Assembly (NCBI GenBank): GCA_023267755.1
Contig: JAHFMR010000006.1
Location: 1-41,270 of the forward strand
DNA length: 41,270 bases
DNA from: a bacterium
Lineage (GTDB): Bacteria > Patescibacteriota > Minisyncoccia > Phycocordibacterales > Phycocordibacteraceae
Direction: 5' to 3'
Below are positions 1 to 7,278 of this stretch, in pieces (within the stretch, counting starts at the first letter, position 1; each line of letters begins with the position of its first letter). The notes beneath the pieces were generated by a model. The model had not been told where the DNA came from. It saw only the letters and a program-made list of their open reading frames with translations, and searched no databases. The position numbers and the translations under genes were made by a program.

Positions 1-454
1 ACCTGCCAACCGTTCTTCTGATTGAAGGCTGGCTTGGGGAAGTAGCGGTCGAGAGCGGAGGAGAGGGAGATAGAGACAGTGCCCTCTGGGGGGTGGTGGA
101 GGTAGAGGAAGGGGGAGTTGCCGACGAATACGTAAGAACCCGATAAGGCGCTTGTTACGAAGTTCTGAAACCCATTCAGCGTGAAATCATCTATTGCACT
201 TGCGCCATATCCGGCAGCATAAGTTTTCGTGCAGGTCAGAGAGAAAAAACAACAGGTTGGCCAAACCATCCATGCAAGTCTGTGTAAGTGACATTTTTAG
301 TGCAGGAATACCCTGCTGCCGTGAGACTGTCCACGGCATACGGTAGGCTCTCTACGCCTGAGCGAGTAAGAATCTGATCTGCTTTCACTGTTGGCACTTG
401 CAGGAAAAGAGTCGGGATGATTATCAGGGAGATTACTATGAAAACCTTTTTCAT
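1..454 (-). CDS. Small secreted protein, frameshifted and cut by the window edge
   Basis: The first 72 codons (454 down to 236) begin MKKVFIVISLIIIPTLF, a clear signal peptide ending near VKA, followed by a short extracellular segment. The frame stops at TGA just after a run of six T on the coding strand (plus-strand A6 at 244-249). Shifting by one base at this run gives an open frame that continues without a stop to the window edge, with sensible residues (SLTCTKTYAAGYG, later LSGSYVFVGNSPF). The whole is best read as one secreted protein of more than 150 residues interrupted by a single frameshift. The cause could be a homopolymer sequencing error, a true pseudogene, or slippage at the T6 run. 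A -10-like TACTAT lies 8 bases before the ATG. I recognise no family. Confidence 0.6.
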
Positions 455-497
455 ATCCTCTCATAGTACCACTGCTGAAGTGACTGTTTCCCACCAA

Positions 498-1601
498 TTA
501 CTGATACTGAATATAAATTGGTGCGGGAGTGAGGCCAAGTACTTCACCCGTGGTGAGTAGTCCGGTGGAGGGCGGCTTCAAGTCGGCTTTGTAGAAGAGC
601 TTGATGCCGGTGAACTGCACCGGCTCGGGGATGATGACGTGACTATAGGTCCCCTTCTTCTTAGCTTGTGAGCCCCAGCCGTCCATATCCATCACCACTT
701 GCACCTCCGGTAGCGGCCGTATCTGTTTATAATTCGTCACCATAGCTTCGGTGAAGCGATGCACGATAAGCACCTTCGGTGGGAGGTGATAGGCGTGCAC
801 GAGACTCGCGAGATAGCTCGCCGCGTAGTTCACGTCGGCGGCGTCGAAGGTGCCGATAACGGTGCCAGGCGGATTGCCGAACTTCATCGAGAACTCTGGG
901 TCGATAGCCAGATGCACGCGCGGCATACTTAAATATTTCTCGAGTTGCGGGAGCTCGTGCTGGAGTGTGCTCTGCCCTACCTGCACATCGAGGATGAGGA
1001 CGCCGTGTGCGCGGTCTGCCAAGTCGAGCGCGTGGTCGATCTGGTCGTCGGGCATCCGGAGGATATACTTCCCTTCCTTCCCTGCTGACCCTTGTGCCAC
1101 CACCGCGATGTATTGGATCGCGGGGAGCACCGGCGTGGTTGGGTCAGCCGCCTCCCACGTGGCCGTTGTGCTCGCGAGCATCGCAAGCATAGTGTCAGAC
1201 GGATACTCTCCGAGCACGCCCATCCTTGTGGAATAGAAATTGCCATAATACGCGACGATGCGCTTAAACGGGAAGATGGCATCGGTCCCGGGATAGACAG
1301 TGGGTACTGGCCACGCGCGCCCCGCTATAGACACGCTCGTTGTGGCAGTAGAAAATGGGGGGATTGGCGGAGTCGAACTGGCGGTCGTGGAGGCGACTCT
1401 CGCGGGAGGCGCGTAGTGCGCGAGCGCGAGCATACGCGCATTGTAGTCAGCCGTGTTGAACTCCGGCAGCGCGATGAACCGCTCGGGAGCGTCTGCCGCC
1501 TCAGAGCGATACTCGCTCATCACGAGACTAGAGAACGTCATCCCGTAGACGAGCACGAGTGTGGCAACACCCAGTCCGATTATCTGTACTCGTGTGCTCA
1601 T
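498..1601 (-). CDS. Membrane-anchored extracellular protein, possible barrel-type hydrolase
   Basis: A 367-residue protein with an N-terminal hydrophobic segment (about residues 7-28) that serves as signal or anchor, then a Ser/Thr/Pro-rich linker (about 65-95) typical of extracellular stalks. The globular part starts near FKRIVAYYGN and contains regularly spaced beta-strand-like stretches (YIAVVAQG, HGVLILDVQ, VHLAIDPEF, KVLIVHRF, VQVVMDMDG, YSHVIIPE), which suggests a TIM-barrel-like glycosidase fold. I cannot assign catalytic residues. No SD is visible; TAGAAT lies 11 bases before the ATG, so a very short leader is likely. It lies downstream of the large repeat protein on the same strand. 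Confidence 0.6.
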   Translation of the reverse strand: MSTRVQIIGLGVATLVLVYGMTFSSLVMSEYRSEAADAPERFIALPEFNTADYNARMLALAHYAPPARVASTTASSTPPIPPFSTATTSVSIAGRAWPVPTVYPGTDAIFPFKRIVAYYGNFYSTRMGVLGEYPSDTMLAMLASTTATWEAADPTTPVLPAIQYIAVVAQGSAGKEGKYILRMPDDQIDHALDLADRAHGVLILDVQVGQSTLQHELPQLEKYLSMPRVHLAIDPEFSMKFGNPPGTVIGTFDAADVNYAASYLASLVHAYHLPPKVLIVHRFTEAMVTNYKQIRPLPEVQVVMDMDGWGSQAKKKGTYSHVIIPEPVQFTGIKLFYKADLKPPSTGLLTTGEVLGLTPAPIYIQYQ

Positions 1602-1644
1602 AGCGTCAGCTTATTCTAGCCGACTTGAGCAAAAAACGTTATGG

Positions 1645-4242
1645 CTAGGGGAAGACGAGATGGTAGGCCTTCACAATCAGACTTCTTAAGAAACCGAGGA
1701 AAGATTGCGAGGACTGCGCGTTGGCAACGGCGGCTGTCCCATTGGTAAGGTCGACAAACCCTGGCACGGTACCCACTCCTGATGACGGCGCGACCGAAGC
1801 GCCCGGCTTCTTCTTGCCAATTATTGCCGGAGTCTTTGTGCGCGCAGGAGTGGTGGTCGAGACGACAGGGCTGTGGATAACCGCCGAAATGCTCAAGATG
1901 CTCCCCGACGAAGTCGCATTTGTTGGCAAAAGCGATGCGAACCAGCCGATTGACCCGTTGTTGACTACGGCACCCCCTGCCCCGCTGCCTCCCGCTCCTG
2001 CTCCGCCGCCCGGAGCCACTGGAAGAGCTGCGACAGTTACTGGCGTTGAGAAGGTGGACACGAGACCGAAGGAGTCGGTGAGAGTGAGCGTCACGGTGTA
2101 AGTGCCCGCAGCAGCGTAGGTGTGTGCGGGAGTATCACCGATGAGCGCCACGGTCGTCGTCGCTCCCGAGCCATCGCCGAAGTTCCAGGTGTAGTTCCAC
2201 GAGTCGCCAAGTGTCCCTCCGCTGTTAGCATCACTGCTCGCATCAGTAATCGTGACAGCAAGCCCGGCGGCAGTGGTTGAGAAAGACGCGATGGGCGGAT
2301 AGTTAAGAAGATTGGCGAGCGGCGTCGAGGTCGCGATGATGATAGGTGCGCCTCCACCAACCGGGATGATAGAGCCCGAGAGGATGACGTTGTTCACCAC
2401 AACCGCGTTGATGAGAGTCGTATTAGATAGTGTCGAATTGGTCACGCTGGAGTTCGTGAGAAGTACGTTCGTGAGTGTCGAGGAAGCGATGTCCCACCAC
2501 GTGGAGAGCGTTGAGCCGGTGATAGTCGAGCCAGTTGTTGAAGCGGCCACAGCCTGAGCGAGCGTCGGAGAGAACACGCCGTAGTAGGTGCCGCCGATGG
2601 TCGAATTGGTGTAAAGCACGTTTGAATCAGAAAGGATGATTGGGCCGTAGACTGCCGATGGCGAAACGCTACCGGAAGTGTCGACTGAGCGCACGTGGAA
2701 GTAGTAGGTGTTGTACGGGAGGACAGCGAAGGTCGTCGATGTTGCCGCAGTATTTATCACCACACCTGGGACTGTGGTACTTGCCGAATCGAGGAGGAAT
2801 GCGTATCCGCCGATGCCGGGTCCGCCCACGTCAGTAGCGTCTGCCCACTGGATAGTCGCTGACGTGAGCGGCGAGATAGTCCCCGCGACAGGATTGGCCG
2901 AGACGAATACTGGTGTTGAAGGGAGCACTACTGGCAGCACTGCGCCCTGCACCGAGAACTGCGCATCAATCGTGTGGGCGGCGGCAATGGCGGCAAAGGT
3001 ATAGGTGGTGGAGGTGGCGATGGCAGTGCCGTCGATGGTAAGGGAGGCAATGTCATAGCCTGCTGCTGGGGTGATGGTGTACGTCTGCGAGGCGCCAGAG
3101 GCAACGGTGGTGGTGCCGAGCGGAGTCACCGATCCGTTGGTGCCGCTGGTGGCCACCAGGGCAAAGGTGACTGGTGGCGGGACGATAGCGGCATTGAAGA
3201 CCGCCACCGCTGCGGTGAGCGTCACCACCTCAGCATCTATCGTCGTTTGCGGCGAAGAGGTTGTAAGTGCGAGCGCGATATTGACTGCGTTTGTAAGCGT
3301 CGCACTCGAACCGACAATATGATTGCCCGGCACCACTCCTTCGACAACCCCTACAAGCGCCGCGTTTGCGATACCGATCTCGGCGTTGAGCGTTGTGAGA
3401 TTAGACGGGGGGACGACTGCGGCGTTGAAGGCGGCGAGAGCCGCAGCGAGTGTCGCGGCGGCTGTGTTGACCGTCAACTGTGGCTGAGCGCCCGTCACCG
3501 CCTGTGCGACCGCTATCGCGGTCGCGAGCGTCGCACTCGAACCAACGAGATGGTTTCCTGGCGTCGCTCCCTCGACAACGCCAACGAGCGCCGTGTTCGC
3601 AAGGATGACCTCAGTAGCGAGTACCGATGTGTCTGACAACGGAACAATTGCTGCGTTGAAGGCGGCGATTGCGTTGCTGAGCATCGTCGTTGCGGCATCG
3701 ATCGATGCCTGATCATTGTTCGCGCTCAGCGCACTTGCTGCTGCGATTGCTGCGGCGAGCACTGCTGAAGAACCGATTGTGTGTTGGCCAGGCGTCGTTC
3801 CTTCGGTCGAGCTCGCAAGCGTTGTGTTCGCGGCAGTGATTTCAGCGTTAAGCGCGAGAACATTTGATGGCGAAACAATCGACGCGTTGAAGGCCGCGAG
3901 GGCATCCATAAGCGCTGTCGTCGCCGAATTAACAGCCGACTGATCCCCGCTGCTCATCGCCGCATTTGCCGCCGTGATAGCGGCATTAAGCGCCGCTATC
4001 GAACCGGGTGTGTGTTGTCCCGGCAATGTCCCCTCAGTAACACCAACCAAAGCCGCAGTCGCAATCCCTATCTGCGAGTTAAGCGCTGTGTGATTTGCCG
4101 GCACCACGAGAATGATGATCGGCGGAGGTGGCGGCGGGGCGAACTGTGCCCGCGCGAACCCTGGTGCGGCAAGGAGAAAAAGCACCAGTACCGGCGCTAT
4201 CGCGACTGTATATGCTGCTTTCTTCAGGCCTGCACCCGTCAT
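1645..4242 (-). CDS. Large secreted multidomain adhesin-like protein (FIVAR-like repeats, PKD)
   Basis: 865 residues. A signal peptide (about 1-33) is followed by a proline run. Four Ala-rich repeats of about 76 residues (about 52-357) each carry the signatures EGxxPGxH, GSSAxL and AFNAA; they look helical and resemble FIVAR-type repeats. Next is a divergent InlB-type beta repeat (about 359-431, with GTNGSVTP and PAAGYDIASLTIDG), a fibronectin-III-like region (about 440-535), a segment with five-residue periodicity (about 587-621), a PKD domain (about 648-738, WNFGDGS and HTYAAAGTYTVTLT), Gly-rich and Ser/Thr/Pro linkers, and a hydrophobic C-terminus (FLRSLIVKAYHLVFP). The architecture points to a long cell-surface stalk or adhesin. 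The ligand cannot be told. Confidence 0.8.
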   Translation of the reverse strand: MTGAGLKKAAYTVAIAPVLVLFLLAAPGFARAQFAPPPPPPIIILVVPANHTALNSQIGIATAALVGVTEGTLPGQHTPGSIAALNAAITAANAAMSSGDQSAVNSATTALMDALAAFNASIVSPSNVLALNAEITAANTTLASSTEGTTPGQHTIGSSAVLAAAIAAASALSANNDQASIDAATTMLSNAIAAFNAAIVPLSDTSVLATEVILANTALVGVVEGATPGNHLVGSSATLATAIAVAQAVTGAQPQLTVNTAAATLAAALAAFNAAVVPPSNLTTLNAEIGIANAALVGVVEGVVPGNHIVGSSATLTNAVNIALALTTSSPQTTIDAEVVTLTAAVAVFNAAIVPPPVTFALVATSGTNGSVTPLGTTTVASGASQTYTITPAAGYDIASLTIDGTAIATSTTYTFAAIAAAHTIDAQFSVQGAVLPVVLPSTPVFVSANPVAGTISPLTSATIQWADATDVGGPGIGGYAFLLDSASTTVPGVVINTAATSTTFAVLPYNTYYFHVRSVDTSGSVSPSAVYGPIILSDSNVLYTNSTIGGTYYGVFSPTLAQAVAASTTGSTITGSTLSTWWDIASSTLTNVLLTNSSVTNSTLSNTTLINAVVVNNVILSGSIIPVGGGAPIIIATSTPLANLLNYPPIASFSTTAAGLAVTITDASSDANSGGTLGDSWNYTWNFGDGSGATTTVALIGDTPAHTYAAAGTYTVTLTLTDSFGLVSTFSTPVTVAALPVAPGGGAGAGGSGAGGAVVNNGSIGWFASLLPTNATSSGSILSISAVIHSPVVSTTTPARTKTPAIIGKKKPGASVAPSSGVGTVPGFVDLTNGTAAVANAQSSQSFLGFLRSLIVKAYHLVFP
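3172..4089 (-). repeat. Four tandem repeats of about 230 bp inside the surface protein gene
   Basis: The coding sequence for residues about 52-357 consists of four diverged units of 76-77 codons. Each starts near L(N/A)xEI and ends with AFNA(A/S)(I/V)V. Repeats three and four are the most alike (both ALVGVVEG...PGNH..GSSATL), pointing to recent duplication of that pair. Confidence 0.85.
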
Positions 4243-4295
4243 AAGGAGATTTCTGCTAAATCCTGATAATTCTGAACTTCCGAACTAATAGCCTA

Positions 4296-4322
4296 TAAAG
4301 GACATTGAGGAAATGTCCTTTA
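4296..4322. terminator. Palindromic hairpin, 11 bp stem
   Basis: TAAAGGACATT pairs with AATGTCCTTTA across a five-base loop. It lies between the GIY-YIG gene and the large surface-protein gene, both on the minus strand, about 54 bases before the latter's start. It has no good T run, so it may be a weak terminator, an operator or a mobile palindrome. The rest of the 222-base gap (4243-4464) holds no convincing gene. Confidence 0.4.
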
Positions 4323-4464
4323 GATTACGCACCTTCATATGTCGAGAACACCGCACAGTGACTCACTTTTTTACTGATGACTGACCTTCCGAGAGAGCTC
4401 GAGAGGTGAAAGAACAGGGCCGAGAAAGGGCTGTTCAAATAGAAACGAAGAAGCTAGCTACGAT

Positions 4465-4734
4465 TCAGCGTACTCCGAGCTGTCCCTTTGTCAAATCGAG
4501 CTTCTTGGTGCGTGTCCAGCTCTTAATTTCTGCCTCCCTCTTCAGCGCCGCACTCCGGCTCGGAAGTGTCTCGGTATAGAGGATACGTCGCGCGCCTCTG
4601 GCGCGTGTATAGTGCGCTCCTGTACCGCTCTTGTGCTCGGCCAAGCGTCGGGCGATATCGATCGTCACGCCTGTATAGAGCGTTCCATCATTGCACTCGA
4701 GCACATAAACGAAATAAGGCTTCGTCGCTCCCAC
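4465..4734 (-). CDS. GIY-YIG nuclease-domain protein (UPF0213/YhbQ type)
   Basis: An 89-residue single-domain protein with the GIY-YIG signature as YFVYVLEC followed by LYTGVT, then the conserved Arg in ARRLAEH, and an ALKREAEIKSW segment typical of the UPF0213/YhbQ group. The family is structurally a nuclease, with roles proposed in DNA repair; the cellular role is not settled. The length is normal for the family. The start codon is GTG (4732-4734). No SD is seen. Confidence 0.85.
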   Translation of the reverse strand: MGATKPYFVYVLECNDGTLYTGVTIDIARRLAEHKSGTGAHYTRARGARRILYTETLPSRSAALKREAEIKSWTRTKKLDLTKGQLGVR

Positions 4735-4756
4735 GTTAGGGTAAGTTCATATTTTG

Positions 4757-4827
4757 CTGCCAGGCAGGGAATCGAACCCCAATTCACGGCTTCAAAGGCC
4801 GCTGTCCTACCGTTAGACGACCTGGCA
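4757..4827 (-). tRNA. tRNA-Gln (UUG)
   Basis: A cloverleaf reads on the minus strand: acceptor TGCCAGG/CCTGGCA, T arm GGGGTTCGATTCCC, anticodon loop CTTTGAA giving anticodon TTG (Gln). The discriminator is G. The 3' CCA is not encoded, so a CCA-adding enzyme is needed. Confidence 0.93.
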
Positions 4828-4859
4828 ATAGATAAACTTTAGCACTCTTTAGTAATTAG

Positions 4860-5663
4860 TTAAGACCCACAAACAGCGCGCAGGTCGGCGAGGTCGGCTG
4901 TGGTGGGCGCTAAGTTACCGCTCTCGTTCTTGGCGAACATAATCGACTTGGGGTCGCTGTTGTGTCCGAGACCGATAGCGTGACCGAACTCGTGCGCGAG
5001 CACCCGTTCGAGCTGGAGGGTGCCAACAAACTCGAAGATGTTGATGCGTTCGCCCGAGACATCGCGAGAGTATTGTCCCTCCTCGAAGGTGCGCCCAGCA
5101 CTCTGGTTGAACTGTGCTACCACCGCGTTTAAGTCAGCAACGCCTTTGTTGAAGACGGCAACCTGATTATTGATGGTGTCCCCGAGCGCGTTCAGCGAGT
5201 CGCGCTCGGCGTTCAGTGTGGCTAGCTCGCTCGCTGTAGCGCCGCCGCGCGCGTTTACCGTCGCCACCTCCTGATTGTAGGTGGTCTGCCGCGCTGCGTA
5301 GTCAGCCTGGAGCGAGTCGAGTGTCGTGCGCGCGGCGTCGGCATTAGCCTGCTCTCGCGCTATCTCGGTGCCGAATTTAGCGTTCGCCTCGCGCGAGTCG
5401 TAGATGAGATTGACCTTCAATGCTGCGGTCGGATCATAGGTGAGGATCGTCTTTCCTGCTGCTTTGTTCCAGATCGCCACCGCAGTCTTGGTGTTGGTGA
5501 TGAGTTCAGTCTTCGTGATATCAAAGCGCGGATCCACCGTACCGATAGCATATGGGATTGGGTGCACACACGAACGCGTCTGCTGGTAGAAGTAATATGC
5601 TCCGCCTCCCACCGTGAGCGCGATAGTTACGACGATAAGCCAACGCAGTGCCTTTCCTATCAT
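4860..5663 (-). CDS. Membrane-anchored matrixin-type zinc metalloprotease
   Basis: 267 residues. A transmembrane segment (about 7-26) is followed by an extracellular part. The zinc site HEFGHAIGLGH (residues 224-234) matches HExxHxxGxxH of the metzincins, and SIMF with Met242 supplies the Met-turn, placing it with the matrixin (M10A) family. Unusually, a long coiled-coil-like insert (about 95-190, rich in Ala, Glu, Asn and Leu) separates the N-terminal part of the catalytic domain (around AVAIWN) from the zinc helix. Cys32 and Cys265 could pair. The start ATG overlaps the dnaX stop by four bases (ATGA), so it is translationally coupled to dnaX. Confidence 0.85.
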   Translation of the reverse strand: MIGKALRWLIVVTIALTVGGGAYYFYQQTRSCVHPIPYAIGTVDPRFDITKTELITNTKTAVAIWNKAAGKTILTYDPTAALKVNLIYDSREANAKFGTEIAREQANADAARTTLDSLQADYAARQTTYNQEVATVNARGGATASELATLNAERDSLNALGDTINNQVAVFNKGVADLNAVVAQFNQSAGRTFEEGQYSRDVSGERINIFEFVGTLQLERVLAHEFGHAIGLGHNSDPKSIMFAKNESGNLAPTTADLADLRAVCGS

Positions 5664-6706
5664 TCTCCTTGATAGAGCTCCAGGACCGCAAGCTCCAGAG
5701 GTAGGGCGGGGATTGGCGCGTAACGGATGCGTTCTGCAGCAGTAAGGAAGGCAAGCATCGTCGCGTGAGTAATGTGGGACATCGTAAGTCCCACATTAGG
5801 GTTGGCGAACTTCTCAAGCGCAGCGAACTCATCAGTGCCAAGCTCTTGCTCGAGCTCTTCGCGCAGATCAGGCGCGTAGCGGATAAGCAGTGTGGTGCGC
5901 AGGGCCTCGAGCACCAGCTCGAGATAGAGCTTCATATCCGCACCGGCCTTTGCTGTCTTCTCGATAGCGGCGAGCGCCTTGCCTCGCTCGCCCGCGGCGA
6001 GCGCGCTGATGAGCGCGTGTACCTGTTCCTGTTTAGGCGCTCCCGTCACCTCCTCGACTATCTCGCGTGAGAGTTGCTTGGAGGTCCGGCCTCCAAGTGT
6101 TTTTTGGAGGATCGAGAGCGCGTCGCGATATGAACCGTCGCCCAGAAGCGCAATAAGCTCGGCGGCATCTGGAGCGAGCGTGTAGCCCTCCTTCTTCGCG
6201 ACTGCCACGACCATTTTGGCCGCTACAGCACGCGTCGGCTTCTTAAACTCGAACACCTGACAACGTGATTGCACGGTCTCGGGTACCTTCTCGAGCTCGG
6301 TCGTCGCGAGGATAAAGACTGCGTGTGCGGGCGGCTCCTCGAGCGTCTTGAGAAAGGCGTTCCACGCGCCCTTGGAGAGCATATGCACCTCGTCGAGAAT
6401 GTAGACCTTGTAGGGAGAGGAGAACGGGAGCGTGTAGACACCCTCGGTGAGCGCGCGGATATCCTCGACACTATTGTTACTCGCGGCATCAATCTCGTAG
6501 AGATCATTCTCACCACAGCCGATCTCGCGCGCGAAGATGCGTGCCACTGAGGTCTTACCTAGCCCGCGACTACCGGCAAAGAGGTAGGCGTGCCCGATTG
6601 TTTTACTCCTCGCTGCCTCTGCAAGCGGCTTGGTGACCTGCTCCTGCCCGACAACATCTGCGAAGGTCGCAGGTCGATGCGTTCTATATAAACTCTGATG
6701 CGCCAT
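5660..6706 (-). CDS. dnaX: DNA polymerase III gamma/tau subunit, compact form without zinc module
   Basis: The clamp-loader ATPase. From the ATG at 6706 it has 348 residues; an in-frame TTG at 6715 is a weaker start. Walker A is GSRGLGKTS (45-53), Walker B VYILDEVHML (101-110), with sensor ATTE and arginine-finger SRC following. The usual four-cysteine zinc module after Walker A is missing: the protein passes from AREIGCGEND straight to EIDAASN, with one Cys. The C-terminus ends right after the collar domain, so only a gamma-like product without a tau tail is made. A -10-like TATACT with extended TG lies nine bases before the ATG and no SD is visible. Two palindromes lie in the coding sequence (5770-5798 and 6077-6097). 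Confidence 0.93.
   Translation of the reverse strand: MAHQSLYRTHRPATFADVVGQEQVTKPLAEAARSKTIGHAYLFAGSRGLGKTSVARIFAREIGCGENDLYEIDAASNNSVEDIRALTEGVYTLPFSSPYKVYILDEVHMLSKGAWNAFLKTLEEPPAHAVFILATTELEKVPETVQSRCQVFEFKKPTRAVAAKMVVAVAKKEGYTLAPDAAELIALLGDGSYRDALSILQKTLGGRTSKQLSREIVEEVTGAPKQEQVHALISALAAGERGKALAAIEKTAKAGADMKLYLELVLEALRTTLLIRYAPDLREELEQELGTDEFAALEKFANPNVGLTMSHITHATMLAFLTAAERIRYAPIPALPLELAVLELYQGE
5770..5798. repeat. In-frame palindromic element in dnaX
   Basis: Eleven-base arms TAATGTGGGAC and GTCCCACATTA around the loop ATCGTAA. The inner 17 bases, GGGACATCGTAAGTCCC, recur exactly in the hairpin at 41215-41235 after rpsA. In dnaX the element is read in frame (about residues 304-313, around VGLTMSHI) near the C-terminal end. 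Confidence 0.75.
6077..6097. repeat. Second in-frame hairpin in dnaX
   Basis: CTTGGAGG pairs perfectly with CCTCCAAG across a five-base loop, followed on the plus strand by a T6 run. It encodes the segment TLGGRTSKQ between the ATPase and collar regions. It may be another palindromic insertion or chance. Confidence 0.45.
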
Positions 6707-6715
6707 AGTGTCCAA

Positions 6716-6721
6716 AGTATA
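6716..6721 (-). promoter_or_regulatory. Extended -10 element of dnaX
   Basis: TGCTATACT on the minus strand gives TATACT preceded by TG-N, nine bases before the chosen dnaX ATG. Transcription would start about two bases before the start codon, giving a nearly leaderless message. Confidence 0.5.
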
Positions 6722-6759
6722 GCAAAGATAGTGAATTGACTTGCTTCTTTTAGAATTGC

Positions 6760-6807
6760 TTGACTTTATATATGTATGATGTTTAACTATACGTAGTCAA
6801 TCTTGAC
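6760..6807 (+). promoter_or_regulatory. Promoter and operator-like palindrome before the DMT gene
   Basis: TTGACT (6760-6765) and TTAACT (6783-6788) with a 17-base spacer form a plausible sigma-70-type promoter. Downstream, GTCAA-TC-TTGAC (6796-6807) is a perfect palindrome between the -10 and the SD, where a repressor could bind. Confidence 0.45.
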
Positions 6808-6824
6808 CTTTCCGGGAGCGCGTT

Positions 6825-7238
6825 ATGTCACAGATTCTGTGGGCTTTTGCAATCGGCTGTGGCTTCGTCCTGTGGCCGATTGCCGGGAAATTCCTCGGTA
6901 TGAACGGTTCCTGGGTAACCACAATCGTAGTCGTAGGAACATCCCTAAGTGCACTTGCTCTGGCTAGTCAATCGGCAATGGCGAGCGGAGTTCCTTCGAT
7001 ACGGAGTTGTCTACTGCTTCTGATCGCGGGAGTTGTGAACGGGGTCGCTCTGTATTTCTACAGTGTGAAGGCGGCTGACCCCCTCGTCTCAACCGGTGTG
7101 TTCATTACGACAGTGACGACCGTCATGCTAGTCATGGGGCCAGTCCTTGGCTATTTCCTGAACGGAGAAACGCTTTCCTCAAGACAGGTTGCTGGACTCA
7201 TTGGTGCTGTTGTGTCGGTTTATCTTCTTGCAGGATAA
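6825..7238 (+). CDS. EamA/DMT-type membrane protein, single-domain
   Basis: A 137-residue, very hydrophobic protein with four to five predicted helices (about 3-24, 32-50, 63-83, 92-112, 119-136). The end resembles the closing half of an EamA domain of the drug/metabolite transporter superfamily (GYFLNGETLSSRQVAGLIGAVVSVYLL). Typical DMT carriers have two such domains; a single one would need to dimerise, like small multidrug-resistance or paired half-EamA proteins. The substrate is unknown. Unlike its neighbours it has a clear SD (GGGAG) and its own promoter and terminator-like hairpin. Confidence 0.75.
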   Translation: MSQILWAFAIGCGFVLWPIAGKFLGMNGSWVTTIVVVGTSLSALALASQSAMASGVPSIRSCLLLLIAGVVNGVALYFYSVKAADPLVSTGVFITTVTTVMLVMGPVLGYFLNGETLSSRQVAGLIGAVVSVYLLAG

Positions 7239-7256
7239 GGAGGCCTGCGACTTCAT

Positions 7257-7278
7257 GGGGCACACTTCGGTGTGTCCC
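7257..7278. terminator. Hairpin with TTCG tetraloop between convergent genes
   Basis: A nine-base stem, GGGGCACAC with GTGTGTCCC (one G-T wobble), closed by the very stable TTCG loop. It sits between the DMT gene and the dus stop codon and overlaps the latter. There is no strong T run on either side. Confidence 0.6.

Noticed and set aside
3172-4089. Regular repeats that could be taken for a CRISPR-like or satellite array
   Set aside because: They are protein-coding repeats of about 230 bp with diverged sequence; no short identical repeats or unique spacers exist anywhere in the window.
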